Origin: Blastomussa wellsi
Lineage: Eukaryota; Cnidaria; Anthozoa; Scleractinia; Plerogyridae
NCBI GenBank assembly: GCA_947652115.1
Contig: OX393564.1
Coordinates: forward strand, 11,180,373-11,244,372
Direction: 5' to 3'
DNA: 64,000 bases
Positions 25,310 through 40,300 of the stretch are shown one piece after another. The notes under the pieces were generated by a model. That model was not told where the DNA came from. It searched no databases and was given only the letters and a program-made list of their open reading frames with translations. The stretch's first letter is position 1. Each line of letters opens with the position of its first letter. The position numbers and the translations under genes were made by a program.

Positions 25310-28300
25310 CTGTATAGGGATGCAACAAAAGAATGATCATGCATCTCCAGAAACAAAGGTAACTAATAGGGATGGATATAAAACAGAGTTCAGTGGAAAT
25401 GTTACAGCCACAAGGAATGGTCCGAACTTGTTCCTTTAATTCTCCCTCACTTATAATGGATGTCCCATTTTTGAATTTGTACAGCACGCTTTCTTCAAAA
25501 CATTGGCAACTCCAAGAATCGATTGCTTGTGTTACATGCGTACTCCAAGAATACAATAACATTTTTGAAAAACTGGAAAGGAGCCTGTAAGCACCTGGCG
25601 ATGGAAAATATTGACTCGGGCACTGCTGTTAGAGTCATCGCAAGGATCATCTCAGTAAGGTGTTTGGCAAAATGTTAATGAAAGTATGCAAGGCTGGTTT
25701 TAATTTATTTTAATTTAAGGTTTAAATTGTTTCTTTAAGATACTTATTTGAGTTATTCATGTATTTGTCTTGCCCCGCCTCGACTAGATTGCAACACAGA
25801 TTACATTGAACTCTGAAAGTACAGCAGGCCGTTCACAAGTTGCATCATTTGGACAAAACGAATTCAGTTCTTGATTTTACATTTTTAGCCAATGTGGAAA
25901 CAGAGAAATGGGAAAGACAAACGAGAGCAAAAGAAAACCACGGTAAAGGAGTGAGAGACAGTACTCACTGTTCATACAAATATATTTTTGCTGTTTCGTT
26001 TAAAGACGAAACGGGGATTGAGTTAACGATATCGCCATGCACCACAACGTTTTCGATCATTAGATCATCGCAAAAACAAAACCGTGGGTTGTTATCACTT
26101 GGGCTTGCCTGAACGTTATGTAATGTCAGTTCCTATGGGAAACAAAGTCCCGGGGGGGGGGCTCCCCTATAAAAATGACGGGGATGCTCGTCGTACCTTT
26201 TTTTTTTGGGGGGGGGGGGGGGTAAAATTGGTGGATTGGTACTGCTTAGGGTACTTTAACCTAACAGTACCATCGCTAGAGTTGTCACGGTATCCTTTAG
26301 GGTATCAAGCCAAGAAATGACAGGAACTGTGTGTGCTGTTTTCATTTATGTGATATAGTTACAAACTTCCAGAATTTCGTGTACAACTAGATAAATATTA
26401 TGAATCAAACCCGGGGATCGATAACTCTGTGTTGTTGGTACAAAGTTGTCACTGTCACTTCCATTCTTTAATACTTTGATTATATACACTGAAGGAAGGA
26501 CGACAGGAGGTAAACAATGGAAAGCGAGACGGACAACTTACTCCTCTGCAATGCTCCTTAGTTCATTTTTGGCTTCTGGAATTCTGGGCTTCGGAGATGG
26601 CGTCTCGGGTATTACAATATTTTCTGAATCTTCGGCAGGACAGCTCAGTCGTGGCCTCTTGATATCCATCGGTGCTGGGCTACAAAGAACGTTGGTAAAA
26701 ACATTAAGACACAAAATAAGCACCAACAGAACTGAATGTAACACGTTTACATCAACATGTATTTTACACCAGTAAAACATCAACTGTAAAAATTAACTGA
26801 ATAAACTAAGGAATGCTATATTGACAGCAAGTCGAGTCTCCAATGGGATGAGCCATTCATCTCTTGCACTAATAATAATTAATAATATTAATTGACCACT
26901 CCCCATTGTGGCTTTTCAAAGCCAATGTAACCCAAAAAATAAAATTGTAACTAAACATAACAGGGTGAACAGGGGTTAAGAATCCCAACTGGTAGGAGGC
27001 AAACCTGTCCAGTTGGCTATTTACAAGCATAGCCGAGGAGTTGAACTCGGGGCAACCGAGAACAACACCAGCTCGTGGTCAGAACGGGACTTGAATCCGC
27101 GACTTATGGATTTCAATTCCAATGCTCTAAACAATCAACCACTCTGCCTCCTCCGCTGCCTCTTGTTGTTTTTATATATTAACAAACAGAACGTTCTCAG
27201 CAATTTTAATGAGTGAAGATGTTATAGTGAAACTGTGTGATGATGATTGATGAACCAAGTGTTTGCACATTAACTAAACAATCACCACTCCAAAAATGAA
27301 AGAGTAAGTATACTTGCTTCAAGGTCCCATTTAATTTAACAGTGCAAAAATAATTATTTAATACAATCAACTGTACACACCTCTCCCTGATAAGGCGACC
27401 AATGGCACTACTTCGTGGACTAGATGATGCAAATGCAGTCTCCATTGCTGTTAACTTCTTTTTATAACTCTGGTACAGGGTATATAAGATATGAATGCAT
27501 AAGTAGATATAAAGAGTAACCCAGGGGGCTTAACATCAGTCACTACCTTTTTTGAGTTTTGATATCTAATGAAATTTCATCAGAAGAAAAACATCATTTA
27601 AGAATATACTGATCTGGCGGAACAGTTCTGATTAATAAAATTCTCTTCACGAATGGATCAGTCTGCCTGGTAAGTTAAGGCTGATGGTAAGCACAATAAT
27701 AACTGGACAAGCAAGGAACAAAGGAACAAAGCAGATAGGTAGAAAAGTAGGTAGTTAGGTAGGAAGGTAGGTTCGCAAGTAACAAAAATTGTAAAAAAAA
27801 ATCAATATTTATAGAAGGAAAAACACAATAGGCCATTTCCGAGTTCTCTTTTGCCTCAATGTCAAAACGAGTCTAAGTGCAAAACCATTCATATGCAACT
27901 TTGTGTTGCCTGCATCTTCATTCTCATGCAAAACAAGCTCATTTCCATATGAATAGTTTCGCACTCAGACTCGTTTTCAAACAGAGGGAAAAGGGAACTC
28001 GGAAATGGCCTATTAATTGGCAAGTGGCAAATACATCCTTATAATGACTCAACAAAAATACTGAATTCTGATTGGACAAAGATTTTCCAAAGTTGATCCA
28101 GAGTCTTCCAAAGATTTCCAAAGTTACCCTGGATGGAGCATTCTGTGCTTTTTCTCCTTTTAGCCAACATGTTATGGGAACGCAGCAACTGATTTTTACA
28201 TTCAGGTAATACCATAAGTGTACTATGGAAAACAACCACTGAATTTACTTGCAGAAAAGAGAAACCTTTGGGAGATGTAGCAGCTCTCGTAAGGTCTCAC

Positions 28301-31300
28301 ATGAATGGCTCGATGCCCTGCGTGAAAACAATAAAACAAACAACAGGAACAATTCCCCAAGCCCCTAAAACAATAGCAACTGCTAACAGTAGAATTACAA
28401 GCTTACGAGAGCTGCTACACTACCGAAACCTTTAGGTGTTTGTTTTCACTGATACAAAACCTCATATTTAGAGCTTACAGCATTTTCTTTTTCCAGTCTT
28501 CTGATATCTTCCTCTGCCATTTTGAGATTTTCCTGACTTTTTGTCAGCTCCATTTCTTTGTAAGTTGCCTAGTAAGAAATTAACAAAATCTGCTCATTTG
28601 TAATAATTATTATTATACATACATGGGTGTGTAGCAGCCAGTCATCAAAACAAAGTGATCAAACATTTACAGAATTCTATCACCCTACCTCATTTTTAAT
28701 TCGGATGTTTTCCTTGTTAATTTTCTCAGCTGTTTCTATGGCTTGCTTGCATTTTAATTTTTTCTCTTCTAGCTTCCTGCCAACATACATGCAACATCGA
28801 AAGTCATTAAGAAGAAAATGATGCTTGACTCATTACAACATTCATTCGTTCGTTCTTTAATTAATTAATTAATTAATTAATTATATAATGGCCTATCAAT
28901 GGATTGCAGAGATGTAGGTAAAAAATTCTGCAATTACATAGCACTTACAATGTGGACATCTAGAATCATCTGCAGTCACAATTGTAGTCACAATTGCTTG
29001 TGATCATATGATAAATTACCTTCACAAACTCATTAATAATTCATCACATTAAAACAAAGGAAATCAGAACCGTAAGCATGGTTTGGAAATGTGATCTTAA
29101 TTAGTATAGATTTTTACGATTCTATTTCTTCGTTTTCTCTGTAGTTTTATTTTCGATTGAGAAGATATATCAATCACTCGAGACAGTGATTCATCACATT
29201 TCCAAACACCTCTAAGTTCGTCAAAAATACTCTGCTGCGCGTCGTATTTTCTCTTCTCGGTGTTTGGAAATGTGATGAAACACTGTCTCTCATGTTTGAA
29301 ATATTACCTATAATACAGTACAGTGTAATTTTTATGTACATGGTAATGTAATTCAATATTTTATAGGAAAGTTATATGTTATTTTTGCATTGGCTATTGA
29401 GAAGTTGTGGAGGAGAGTTGCAAGACACATGACTGTATGATTACATAGATGTATACAAACTAATGAGACAATCTTAGATAGTGCAGAGTGTTATCTACAA
29501 CTGAACACAGTGGCCTAGTGGCCTAGCCAGGGTTCGAACCAGGACCATCCGATCCAGAGTTTAGTTTACTAACCATTTGGCCACCGTGCCTCAAACGTTA
29601 CGGTTATTTAATTTCTGAAAAACTGTTGGAGACACACTGGTAATTTTGTGCTTTCAGGAATCTACAGGGGTCCATCAAGGGCCAGGCACCGGGAAAATCG
29701 ACCGGCTGTGAACGAGACTTAGGCATGACATTGCCCGTCTATTTAGTCTTCTCTACTCACTTTCTTTTAGATGAAAAAATAAAAATGCCAGGCTGAAAAA
29801 CCCTACTGATCTCCTGCACAAAAACTTAATGAAACCCCTGCATCTGGTCTTTCATTTTATATATTTTTGCTTTGTCAATAATTTCAGTGTTCTAAAACCC
29901 AAGTTGTGATCATGCTGATGTACATGCTGTCTTGTGTTAAAAAATCCTTATACTAACAGCTCCCCCTCCCCATTTGTCCATACTTGACAAAACCCTAGAG
30001 ACTGGCTTCACTGGTTGGGTACTGGCAGATGTGTTACAGATATCAGAAGTTGGAGAGCATGGCTTTCGTTTGGAGCCACCCATGGGGCTAACTGTTACAA
30101 GATGATGGAAAACAAACTTGAGGTATTCAAAGAAATGGTTGTGTACTTAGTACTTAGTACTTAGTCTTCGGTATATTACAGCCAAAAGCAAAAAACTGAC
30201 GTAATCGCTTTCTTGACACTCAGTGAATTGTACTGGTTGTTTTTCAACCTGAAAATGGTAAAACATTTTGGGAAACACAGGCTTAACTTTGAGCTCGAGC
30301 TTTAAAGTTGATACTTCTCTAACAAAGTAGATCTTGTGAAAAAGTGTGTTTGCTGCACAGGTTATGGGTCTAGTCACTGACGACAGACAAAAATCGACCC
30401 AGTTTATGAAACAGTTGGGCTCAACCCAGGCCCCAGTACTTAGTCTTCGGTATATTGCAGTTCCATCATGGGACATAAAGGTACCTTTTTAATGTGATCA
30501 GTTGAAGGATGACTTCAGGAAATGACTTGGAATCTAAATCTTGTAACATGGCCTCAGCATCACTTGTGTGATCTTCCATTAATGTCTTCATACTGAAAAA
30601 AAAGAAAAAACCTCAGAGACACAAAGGATAGTGCAGAATGTTGTTGAAACACCAAATGTCATACTTAGCCTTTTCTTTGCAAAAGCCACACAATGCTATT
30701 ATTTGATTGTAACATGATACTTTTGTTTTTCTTGGAAATGTTGTAATCACTGAGACATATATGGTAGCTGCTTTTCTTTCAATAATAAGACAAATTTATA
30801 ACATAAATATCAATATTTCAAACAGTTTCTAGTAAGACCTTCCGATGAGATGAGGAGATAACAGCTTGTCTTGTTTTTCTGCATGAATGATTTTCAACAT
30901 GAACATTAACATTTTAAACACACACAAAAGGCTTTTCTCGAAAAATAAAAAAAACGAATCAAATCAAAAACATGTCTTTTGAAAGACTTTTCAAAACACA
31001 GTACAGCTGACACAGTTGTTATCCCGCTGTTACTAAATTTGCTCCAAAAACCCCGGAAGATTTTACATATTCAGTTCAATTATGAATGGTCTGTGAAATA
31101 TTTACCAAAGCTGGCACCGCCGTGATGAAACCTGTTTCTACAGAATTGCTGTACCGTTTTGATCAACAAAGGTCTCTTTGGAAACCGTTTCCAAGGTGCT
31201 TAACAGAGAAAAATGATAAGTACACACATCTTACTTTAAGAAGCAGTTGAATATGCTTGTCAGTGTAAGAGTTGGGCAACCGCCGAGACGACGAGAGCGC

Positions 31301-34300
31301 AAATATTAATTGAAAAATGCCCCAGCAACAGACTTAAGACACATGCGTCCTAAAACACTCTAATCTACTGGAAGAAAAGGCATGTGATGACCGCTGGTCA
31401 AGAGGAATGCAAACTCTTGGACCAGTAACGTAGATTAAACTTCTACGTGTACGTTGAGAGCACCGTGCTTTGTTCTGGAAACTGCCACAAGGAAAGCAGA
31501 GGGTGTTCTGAAGCAAATACCGTGCGTTTTACCTGATACACGTCAGTATCTCCCCACCCCTACCCCTTTCGTGAGGATAATTAATTACTGGTAATCGATA
31601 TTTATTAATTTTCTATTAAAATTTGCACCATAGCACTTTAGCAGAAACGGGTTAGTCTGTTAGCAAAAAAACCCCACCAAACCATCCCAATAGTACATTC
31701 TGCACAAAAAATACCCCAGTGGAAGGCTTTGAATATTAAATTAGAAGTTAAATCCTAATTCAAGGAACAAGCAGAATTTTCATCAACCCATTGACACGTT
31801 AAACACCCTAAACCGCATTGAAAGAGCGTAGGCATTTGTCAAAGTTGTGACTTCATCATTTTTAAACAACAGCAGCAACATTTATGCTCTGTGAAGCAGG
31901 ACAAGATCTTTCCAATGATACCTAACCCAACACCATTAGGTTCATGGAACTTGAAATATGAAACTTCAAAATTTAAGTGAAAAATGTGGAGCAAAATTTC
32001 CCCATTACACCCTATTCTAGTCCAGTGTACAAATTTCTTTTCTCGTTTTCCCTCTCTCGAGGCCATCGTCTGAAAGGCAGCGATTTCAAAATGTACCAAG
32101 ATCTTACTCACGAGATAGTTGCAAGAAGAAGAAAACAAATGGGCGCGTTTAAAACACCTAGCAAGAACAACATCTCTGCTTCCTTTAGTAAGGCCCTACC
32201 GGGCAAACTGTTTATTCCAGGTAAACTCTGGCCACCCGGTAAGATTCTGGAAATGACTATTTGTTCATGCTTCTTTTTATTTATTTATTTTTTTGTAATT
32301 CTGCAAAATATTTTAAGATTTATTTCTACTTTCAGTTACTATCTCCGCTACCCAGGTTTTTTCCTTCACCATCAACTTTATCTTAGTTATCTAATATGAC
32401 AAAGCGACTGTCTTAGCTAGCCCTTAGTAGCTTTCAAAAAACCACTCGCTTTTCCTTTCTATGCCCCAAACTAAAAAGCTGTTTTACTCGTTTGTAAGTG
32501 TTTGTTTGTTTATCTTTCTATACATGCTATTTTGCCAAATATTTAACACTAAACAGAGCTACAGTGTGCAGTCATCGCATTGTGGGGGTAACAAAGCGAG
32601 AAGGAATTTTTTTTAAAAAAAATTCTTAAGAATCATTGTAGCTTTAACAATAGCTTCTTTGAATGTCAGGGGACTTAGAGATAATGCTAAACGAACAAAA
32701 CAATTTTCAATTTACATGCTACAGGAAGTTCACTGCACCGAAAATACTAATTCTATATGGTCTGCTGAATGGGGATACAAAACTATTTTTAGCACCTATA
32801 AGAGTAATAAAGCAGGACTATGTATCCTTTTTAATAATAACTTTAATTTACAAATTCAAAAACTCTACATTGACCCTGAAGGACGCTTCATTGTTTGTGA
32901 TATAAAAGCAAATGAGAAAATCTTAACCCTAGCTAACATCTATGCCCCCAACGAAGACAACCCAGCCTTCTTTTTAGATTTTTTTTGACCACCTCTCTGA
33001 CTTCACAAGCGAGGATATTGTCATAGGAGGGGATTTCAATCTAGTGCTTGATCTAGAAAAAGATAAAAGCGGTGGCCTTGCAAAATCTCACCAAAATAGC
33101 GTCAAAATTATCCACGAATTTTCTGAGAATCTTGATTTAGTGGACGCATGGAGGGTTTTGCACCCAGAAGCCAAAAGATATACTTGGAGACAACGGCACC
33201 CCAAAGTATAATGTAGATTAGACTTCTTTTTAGTGAGCCAAAGTGTCGCAAATATGACAGTCAACGCAGAAATATCTCCTGGCTATAAATCAGACCACTC
33301 TATGATAATGGTAAAAATACTACAACACTCGAATTCAAGGGGACCAGGCTTCTGGGAAACTTAATACATCCTTTTTGACCGAAATGAACTACGTTAATCG
33401 AATTAAGGCAACTATTCAAGAAACACTCGATGGGTATAGAGGAGATGACACCGTGAACCCTTCACCAGTGTATGAGAAATCACTATTATATACTAAGGCC
33501 GAAAGTAAACAAACAAAAAAAAACGAGAAAAAGACCTGGAACAAACAATTGCAAAATTAGAAGAAGAACTTGACAAAAGAAATTCAAACGATACTCAAAC
33601 TTCACACATCGTGGAAGAAATGTATGAACAAACGTGTGAACTTGAGAAAATTATTGAAGAACGCACCAAGGGTGCCATTTTGAGATCTAAAACGAAATGG
33701 TGTAATGAAGGAGAGAAGAATACTAGATACTTTTTAAATCTACAGAAACGGCACTATATCCAAAGCGCAATAAGCCAAATCAAAATAAGCGAAAACCAGT
33801 TTGTTACTTCTAACGAGGATATCGTGAACGAGTGCGCCTCTTTCTTTAAGAATCTTTATGGATCTAAAAGTGTGGCTGACAACTTGAACGATAAATCTCC
33901 CTTTTTCCATGGTGAAAATGACACAGTCCTTAAAGAGTATCAACAGGAAGCGTGCGAAGGTCCGCTTGCCTAGATGCTCTAAAATCTTTGGAATCAGAAA
34001 AAAACCCCAGGCACAGATGGTTTGCCAGCAGAGTTTTACAAAATATTTTGGAATGACATATCCACCACTCTCATCAGCGCTTTAAACTTTGCTTATGATA
34101 CAGGTCAACTTTCGGTCACTCAGAGAAGGGGAATCATCAAACTCATCCCGACGTAAGATGCAGAGCCTTATTTTATTAAGAACTGGAGACCCCTAACTCT
34201 TCTCAACTGTGATTATAAACTAGCGGCCAAGGCAATTTCTAAACGCCTTAAAGATTTCCTCCCCAACTTAATTAATAACGATCAGACAGGCTTTATTAAA

Positions 34301-37300
34301 GGTAGATTCATTGGAGAAAACATCCGACTAATCGACAGCATCATTCGCTATGCAAATGAGAAAAATATACCAGGGTTGCTACTGTTTCTTGACTTTGAAA
34401 AAGCTTTTGATACAATTGAATGGCCCTTCATCAGGAGCACTTTAGAATATTTTGGTTTCGGTACTGGTATAATAAAATGGTTAAACCTCTTCCACCAATC
34501 TTCTGAAAGTTGTGTCTTAAACAGTGGCTGGACAAATACCGCAGACTCTCTCTAATGGGTAAAATAACAGTCCTAAAGCGTCTAGTCGCCTCTCAAATCG
34601 TTTTTGTATTATCTCCTCTTCTTTCAAATGAGAAAGCCATCAAAGAACTAAACAAACTTTTCTTTTCATTCCTTTGGAGCGGAAAAACAGATAAAATTAA
34701 ACGGAATGCCATTATTAACGATTACCCGGGCGTCGGCCTCAAAATGATCGACGTAGACTGTTTTAGCAAATCCCTAAAAGCTACATGGGTAGAAAAATAT
34801 TTACACAAAGAGAATCAGGGAAAATGGAAACTTTTCTTTGATGTGGAGTTAGAGTCGCATGGAGGTCCAATAATCTTTACATCAAGTAATCTCAACACTG
34901 AAGACATAAAGATGCTTAGACTTAAGGATAACATCATCAAGGAAATTGCGACAATGTGGACAGAAGCTAATTTTGAAGATAGAATTATATCTGAGAATCA
35001 GTTCCTCAACCAAAAACTATGGCACAATTCACTGATCAGAATCGATAATTCACCCGTCTTCTACCCTGAATGGCAATATAAAGGTATAATAAAAGTGAAA
35101 CCTTTGAAAGATGATACAAATAACTTTTTATCTTTTCCTGAATTGCAGGAAAAATTCAGCCTTAAAACTTGTCCTCTCAGACACTGCGGTCTCATATCTG
35201 CACTTAAACGCCTTTGGCAAAGACACAAAAACGACTTTATTTTGGAAGACTCTGAATATGAAAGTTTTTCGGAAAAAGTAGAGAAATCACATAGAACAAG
35301 CCCACTCGAGTATAAAAAACTGGTTTCCAAAAAATCTGCGCCTCCTACTCAAACTCAACAGAAATGGTTTGATGATTGCAATACTAAAGATACAAAAGAC
35401 ATTAAATGGAATGAAGCCTATCTACTAGCCTTCCAATCCACCAAAAACCCAAAACGTATTGAGTTCCAATTCAAAATTTTACATAGACGGATATCAACTA
35501 ATGATTTCTTAACTAAAATTGGCGTACAAGATGAACCAAACTGCTCTTTCTGTAAAGAGGAACCGGAAAAACTAACCCAATGGTTCAAGCATTCCCAAGT
35601 AGTTCCAGAAAACTACTCGCTAAACATTTTTGCTGCTTTAGGACTGACACCGGACTGCTCGAAAAATCATTGCCAAATTAATTTCTGTTTTCTGCTGGCC
35701 AGATATTTTATTTGGATCCGTAAAAGTAAAAAAAAGTCTACCTAAAATAGAAGCTTTTGAACTCTATCTCAAATCAACTTTGAGCAAAAAGCAGGTGACA
35801 CAAACCAGGAAAAGTGGAAATGTTTAGAACCCCTTCTTATTACAGAGAAATAAAAAAGAAACTTAGGTATCTCGCTATCTTATGCACATAAGATTACTTT
35901 TCTAAATCCCCTGAAATAGGTAATTCCTTCACCGCTTTCCTGCTCCATCCATACGATGCCTGACACAAATTGCCTAAAGTTTGTAGCAAAAAGTTCATAA
36001 TGTTGTAAATAGAGTAATAAATGTATCATAAAAAATGTAGGTGGCGTACTGTAAATAGCTCATGTTGTATTGTAAGGAACGTAAGTATTGTATTGTATTG
36101 TCTGTTGATTACAATAAAAAAAATAAAAATTGTATCCGTTCGTTAGGATCAATTGGCTGATGCTGATAAGTGCACTGCTGTGCATGGAGCATCATGGGGT
36201 GATCACAGTGATGTTGTATCCGTTCGTTTGGATCACTTGGCTGATGATGATAAGTGCACTGCTGTGATGTTGTATCCGTTCGTTTGGATCACTTGGCTGA
36301 TGCTGATAAGTGCACTACTGTGCATGGAGCATCATGGGGTGATCACAGTGATGTTGTATCCGTTCGTTTGGATCACTTGGCTGATGCTGATAAGTGCACT
36401 GCTGTGATGTTGTATCCGTTCATTTGGATCACTTGGCTGATGCTGATAAGTGCACTACTGTGCATGGAGCATCATGGGGTGATCACAGTGATGTTGTATC
36501 CGTTCGTTTGGATCACTTGGCTGATGCTGATAAGTGCACTGCTGTGATGTTGTATCCGTTCGTTTGGATCACTTGGCTGATGCTGATAAGTGCACTGCTG
36601 TGCATGAAGCATCATGGGGTGATCACAGTGATGTTGTATCCGTTCGTTTGGATCAGTTGGCTGATGCTGATAAGTGCACTGCTGTGATGTTGTATCCGTT
36701 CGTTTGGATCACTTGACTGATGCTGATAAGTGCACTGCTGTGCATGAAGCATCATGGGGTGATCACAGTGATGTTGTATCCGTTCGTTTGGATCAGTTGG
36801 CTGATGCTGATAAGTGCACTGCTGTGATGTTGTATCCGTTCGTTTGGATCACTTGGCCGATGCTGATAAGTGCACTGCTGTGCATGGAGCATCATGGGGT
36901 GGTCACAGTGATGTTGTATCTGTTCTTTTGGATCACTTGGCTGATGCTGATAAGTGCACTGCTGTGCATGGAGCATCATGGGGTGGTCACAGTGATGTTG
37001 TATCCGTTCGTTTGGATCACTTGGCTGATGATGATAAGTGCACTGTAAACAATGTAGGTGGCGTACTGTAAATAGCTCATGTTGTATTGTAAGGAACGTT
37101 AGTATTGTATTGTATTGTCTGTTGATTACAATAAAAAAATAAAAATTGTATCCGTTCGTTAGGATCACTTGGCTGATGGTGATAAGTGCACTGCTGTGCA
37201 TGAAGCATCATGGGGTGGTCACAGTGATGTTGTCCAGCAGCTCCTTCAGCATGGAGCTGATCCAAATCTTGCTAACAAAGAGGGACGCACAGCATTAATC

Positions 37301-40300
37301 GCTGGAGCTTATATTGGTCATAAGAGAGTTATAGGAATTTTCATTAAAGACCGCAAATATCAACTTTCCAAGACTTTCATCACTGTAAGATATTGAGTTA
37401 CTAATGTCAGAAATGAAAAAAAGATTGCGGGTCACCAACTTCATTTTGGAGATAACATGCTCTGCTGAACACCCTAAATTGCACGAGAGTGACTCTAAGC
37501 CCAAAAATATTGCAAATAAATATCTGAAGTGAACGTGTCTCTGCCAAATGCTGTTCTGGTGGAGCCATTAAGTAAATTTTGACAGTAGACTTTATTCAGC
37601 TGCCATGTTCGTTTTTACGTTGTAATGCCAATTATGTACGTGATTTGTGAGGGGACAAACAAGCCAAATTCGATAAATTTCAGCTGGTTTCTTATCATGT
37701 CTGATAATTAAATTTCATAGTTATGCTTTAGTTTCAGTTTTGTAGTGAAAATATTTTGGCGCCTTTATAAAAAGAAGACGGCTTGCGTAGTTTGTTAGTC
37801 AAGTTACCGAGTGAAACTAACCTTATAATGAAATCACTATTCCATAACTTGCCTCTCAAATGTGGCTTTACGGTAGATACTTCACTATTTAGATGAGCTG
37901 ATTTTTCAAGCAACCGCATCATATTAATGTTTGCCCCCTGCCAGACAACGTGGCTTATTTGCATTATGATAAGAAAAACGTCACGGCGGCTATCGTGAAT
38001 AAGGTCTATTAGTGTGGTTCTTTAAAGGAAAAAAATGTATTTAATCTTTAAACTTCCCCCATTGATTTTTTGTTCGCTTAGGAGTCACCGACCATTTAAG
38101 AGAGTAAACTACAAGCGAAGTTAATGCAACAGCTTCTGGCCACCTCTTTTTCCCCAGCACATGCTTGATGGATGACTTGACATGAAATTGCAACATGAAT
38201 TGCATGCGCAGTAACGATACACTATAAACAATTAACATGAACATCCTTAGGCACGCTAGAAAACATTTTAAGGGTTTTATGTCTACACCATAACATCAAT
38301 CCCTCTTCATTTTTACAAATACATGTAACATTTTAAACTTATTTAGTCATGTACATGACTGTGTACATCACCAGATTGGCAGGCATCATATGCTAGTAGT
38401 CTGTTCACATTGTTTACACTTGTTCAGTGTTGTCCTTCATTACACTTGAGGTGTTATTACATTAGTGGTCAAACCCTGAAGTCTTTTTTGAAGGGTTATG
38501 ACGGCTTTTTTTAATTTTCACAGTCAGTCACAGCAAAATTTCTGCAATTGGAGATGAGGATTTATTTTGATTAATATTTGCGATGAAACCTTTCATCCTT
38601 ATGAATAACAAACTTAGCATAATTTTTCACAAATTATTAAGAACTAGCAAAAAAATATGGTGCACCACTTTTAGGCTTGGCTAAATCTACAGTTATCTTA
38701 CATTTGTAGTCAAGCCTTTGGGAGTGTTGCTACATAAATGCATTCTATTACCGGTAAGTTTTCATTTGTGGCTTCTACATGTACATGGTTAATTCTTCAT
38801 TGATCTATGATTGTTTAAGGTATATCATTAATTTGATGTTTATACGTTCCCCACCAAACTGTTCAAAAATCATAGGATAGGTAACTTCTATACCGCGACT
38901 TAAAGCTTGAGCTTAGTCAAGATATACAAAATCTTTGTAATTTTAAACAACCCAATGTATTTATTATCTTTCTGTTAGCTTAAGAACGATCAGAAATTAT
39001 TGTATTTGAATGTTTTCATTTCTTCAAGGTCTCATATGGAAGAATCATCTAAATTCATAAACTTACAATGTACATTCTAAGATACTACAATTATCAATGG
39101 CAATAAATTTATAGTACTCACCGTTTTAATTTCAAAAACTCTGTTCTTAGCTCGGAAGCTTCACTTTGTGCAATGGCAAGTTCTGTTTCTTTTTCTTTCA
39201 AGTAACACAATTGTTTCTGTCATTGAGAAAAATATTAACATGTAGCTTCAAAGGATCAATAGCCACCCAACAGAAAACACTGAAAGAGTTTCCAAAAGGG
39301 GAAAGGGTTTCAGTCAGCTACTGTTGAGAACCAAACCAATGAAATGTTTTTCGCTATTAAGACAAAGATTCTTCCCATTATTGATCCAGCTTTAGAAGGC
39401 AAAAATTTTGCAAAATATTGGCAAAATGTGAGTATTGAGGTTGCAAGACACAGGGGTTTCAATAAAATTTGAAGTAGGCAACTGCTTTGAGTAGAGTAGC
39501 CAACTGTTTTTTAATAATCTTTCTATTAATTCCTTCAATCTTGGAAAAAAAGGAGCCGACATTTCTAAGCAAAGTAGAGGAAAGTAGCCGACACTTTTCG
39601 CTGGTTGTCAGTGCTTATTGAAAGCACTGAAGACATGTTGAATGAACAGCAAAGTTGCAAGAAGTGAGAGCCTGTACATAGCCTTAGGGGGCTGACAACT
39701 TGGTGGCAACTACTTCACGAATCAAGTATCAAGTAGGAGCAAAGAAAATGAAAATAAAACTAGCAACTTGTGACATTTGTCATTCCCTTTTCAAAAAAGG
39801 TCCGCCGACCAATTTTGCTTCAAACTTGTTTCTGAAAGTAACACATGCTGTTGCTATAAGAGTCTTTTGATTTTTGTCTGGTTTGGAGTTTAGCAAATGT
39901 TTAAGATTATAGGTCTACATAATTTCCACTATTAAATTTTGCCTGACAGAATTTGACACCTCCATAACTTGCATACGTTTAAATCTGCCAGTATCTTTGC
40001 TCATAGGTAATACAGGAACCAACTTGTCGTCCGGCTTTGTCAGAGACAGCTAATGGTGCAATCTTGATAGCTTTAATTTGTATTAGCATGATATTTCCTG
40101 GTTGTACTGATTATAGTTATGCGAATCTAAGACCACTCGGCTTAAAGAATTTCGTTCCTGTGCTAATAACACTGTTCTGAGTTTGAAGGTTTAAGGGCTT
40201 TTCTTTGTGTTTTTGTAAATGTTTTCAGAGTTTTCACACACAAGGAATTATATGTACGTGTACCAGTCAAGTAAAATCAAGCCCAAATCCAAAAGAACAG

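Noticed and set aside
25290..25562. Extra TRAIP exon between 25310 and 26541
   Set aside because: The exon ending at 26542 joins the terminal exon directly in correct phase, and this frame has no matching splice sites.
36149..37046. CRISPR-like array because of regular repeats
   Set aside because: Units are contiguous tandem copies without unique spacers, in animal DNA. The sequence derives from ankyrin-coding DNA.
36153..37071. Series of overlapping 60-124 residue frames as real proteins
   Set aside because: All are frame-rotated readings of the same 140-base tandem repeat.
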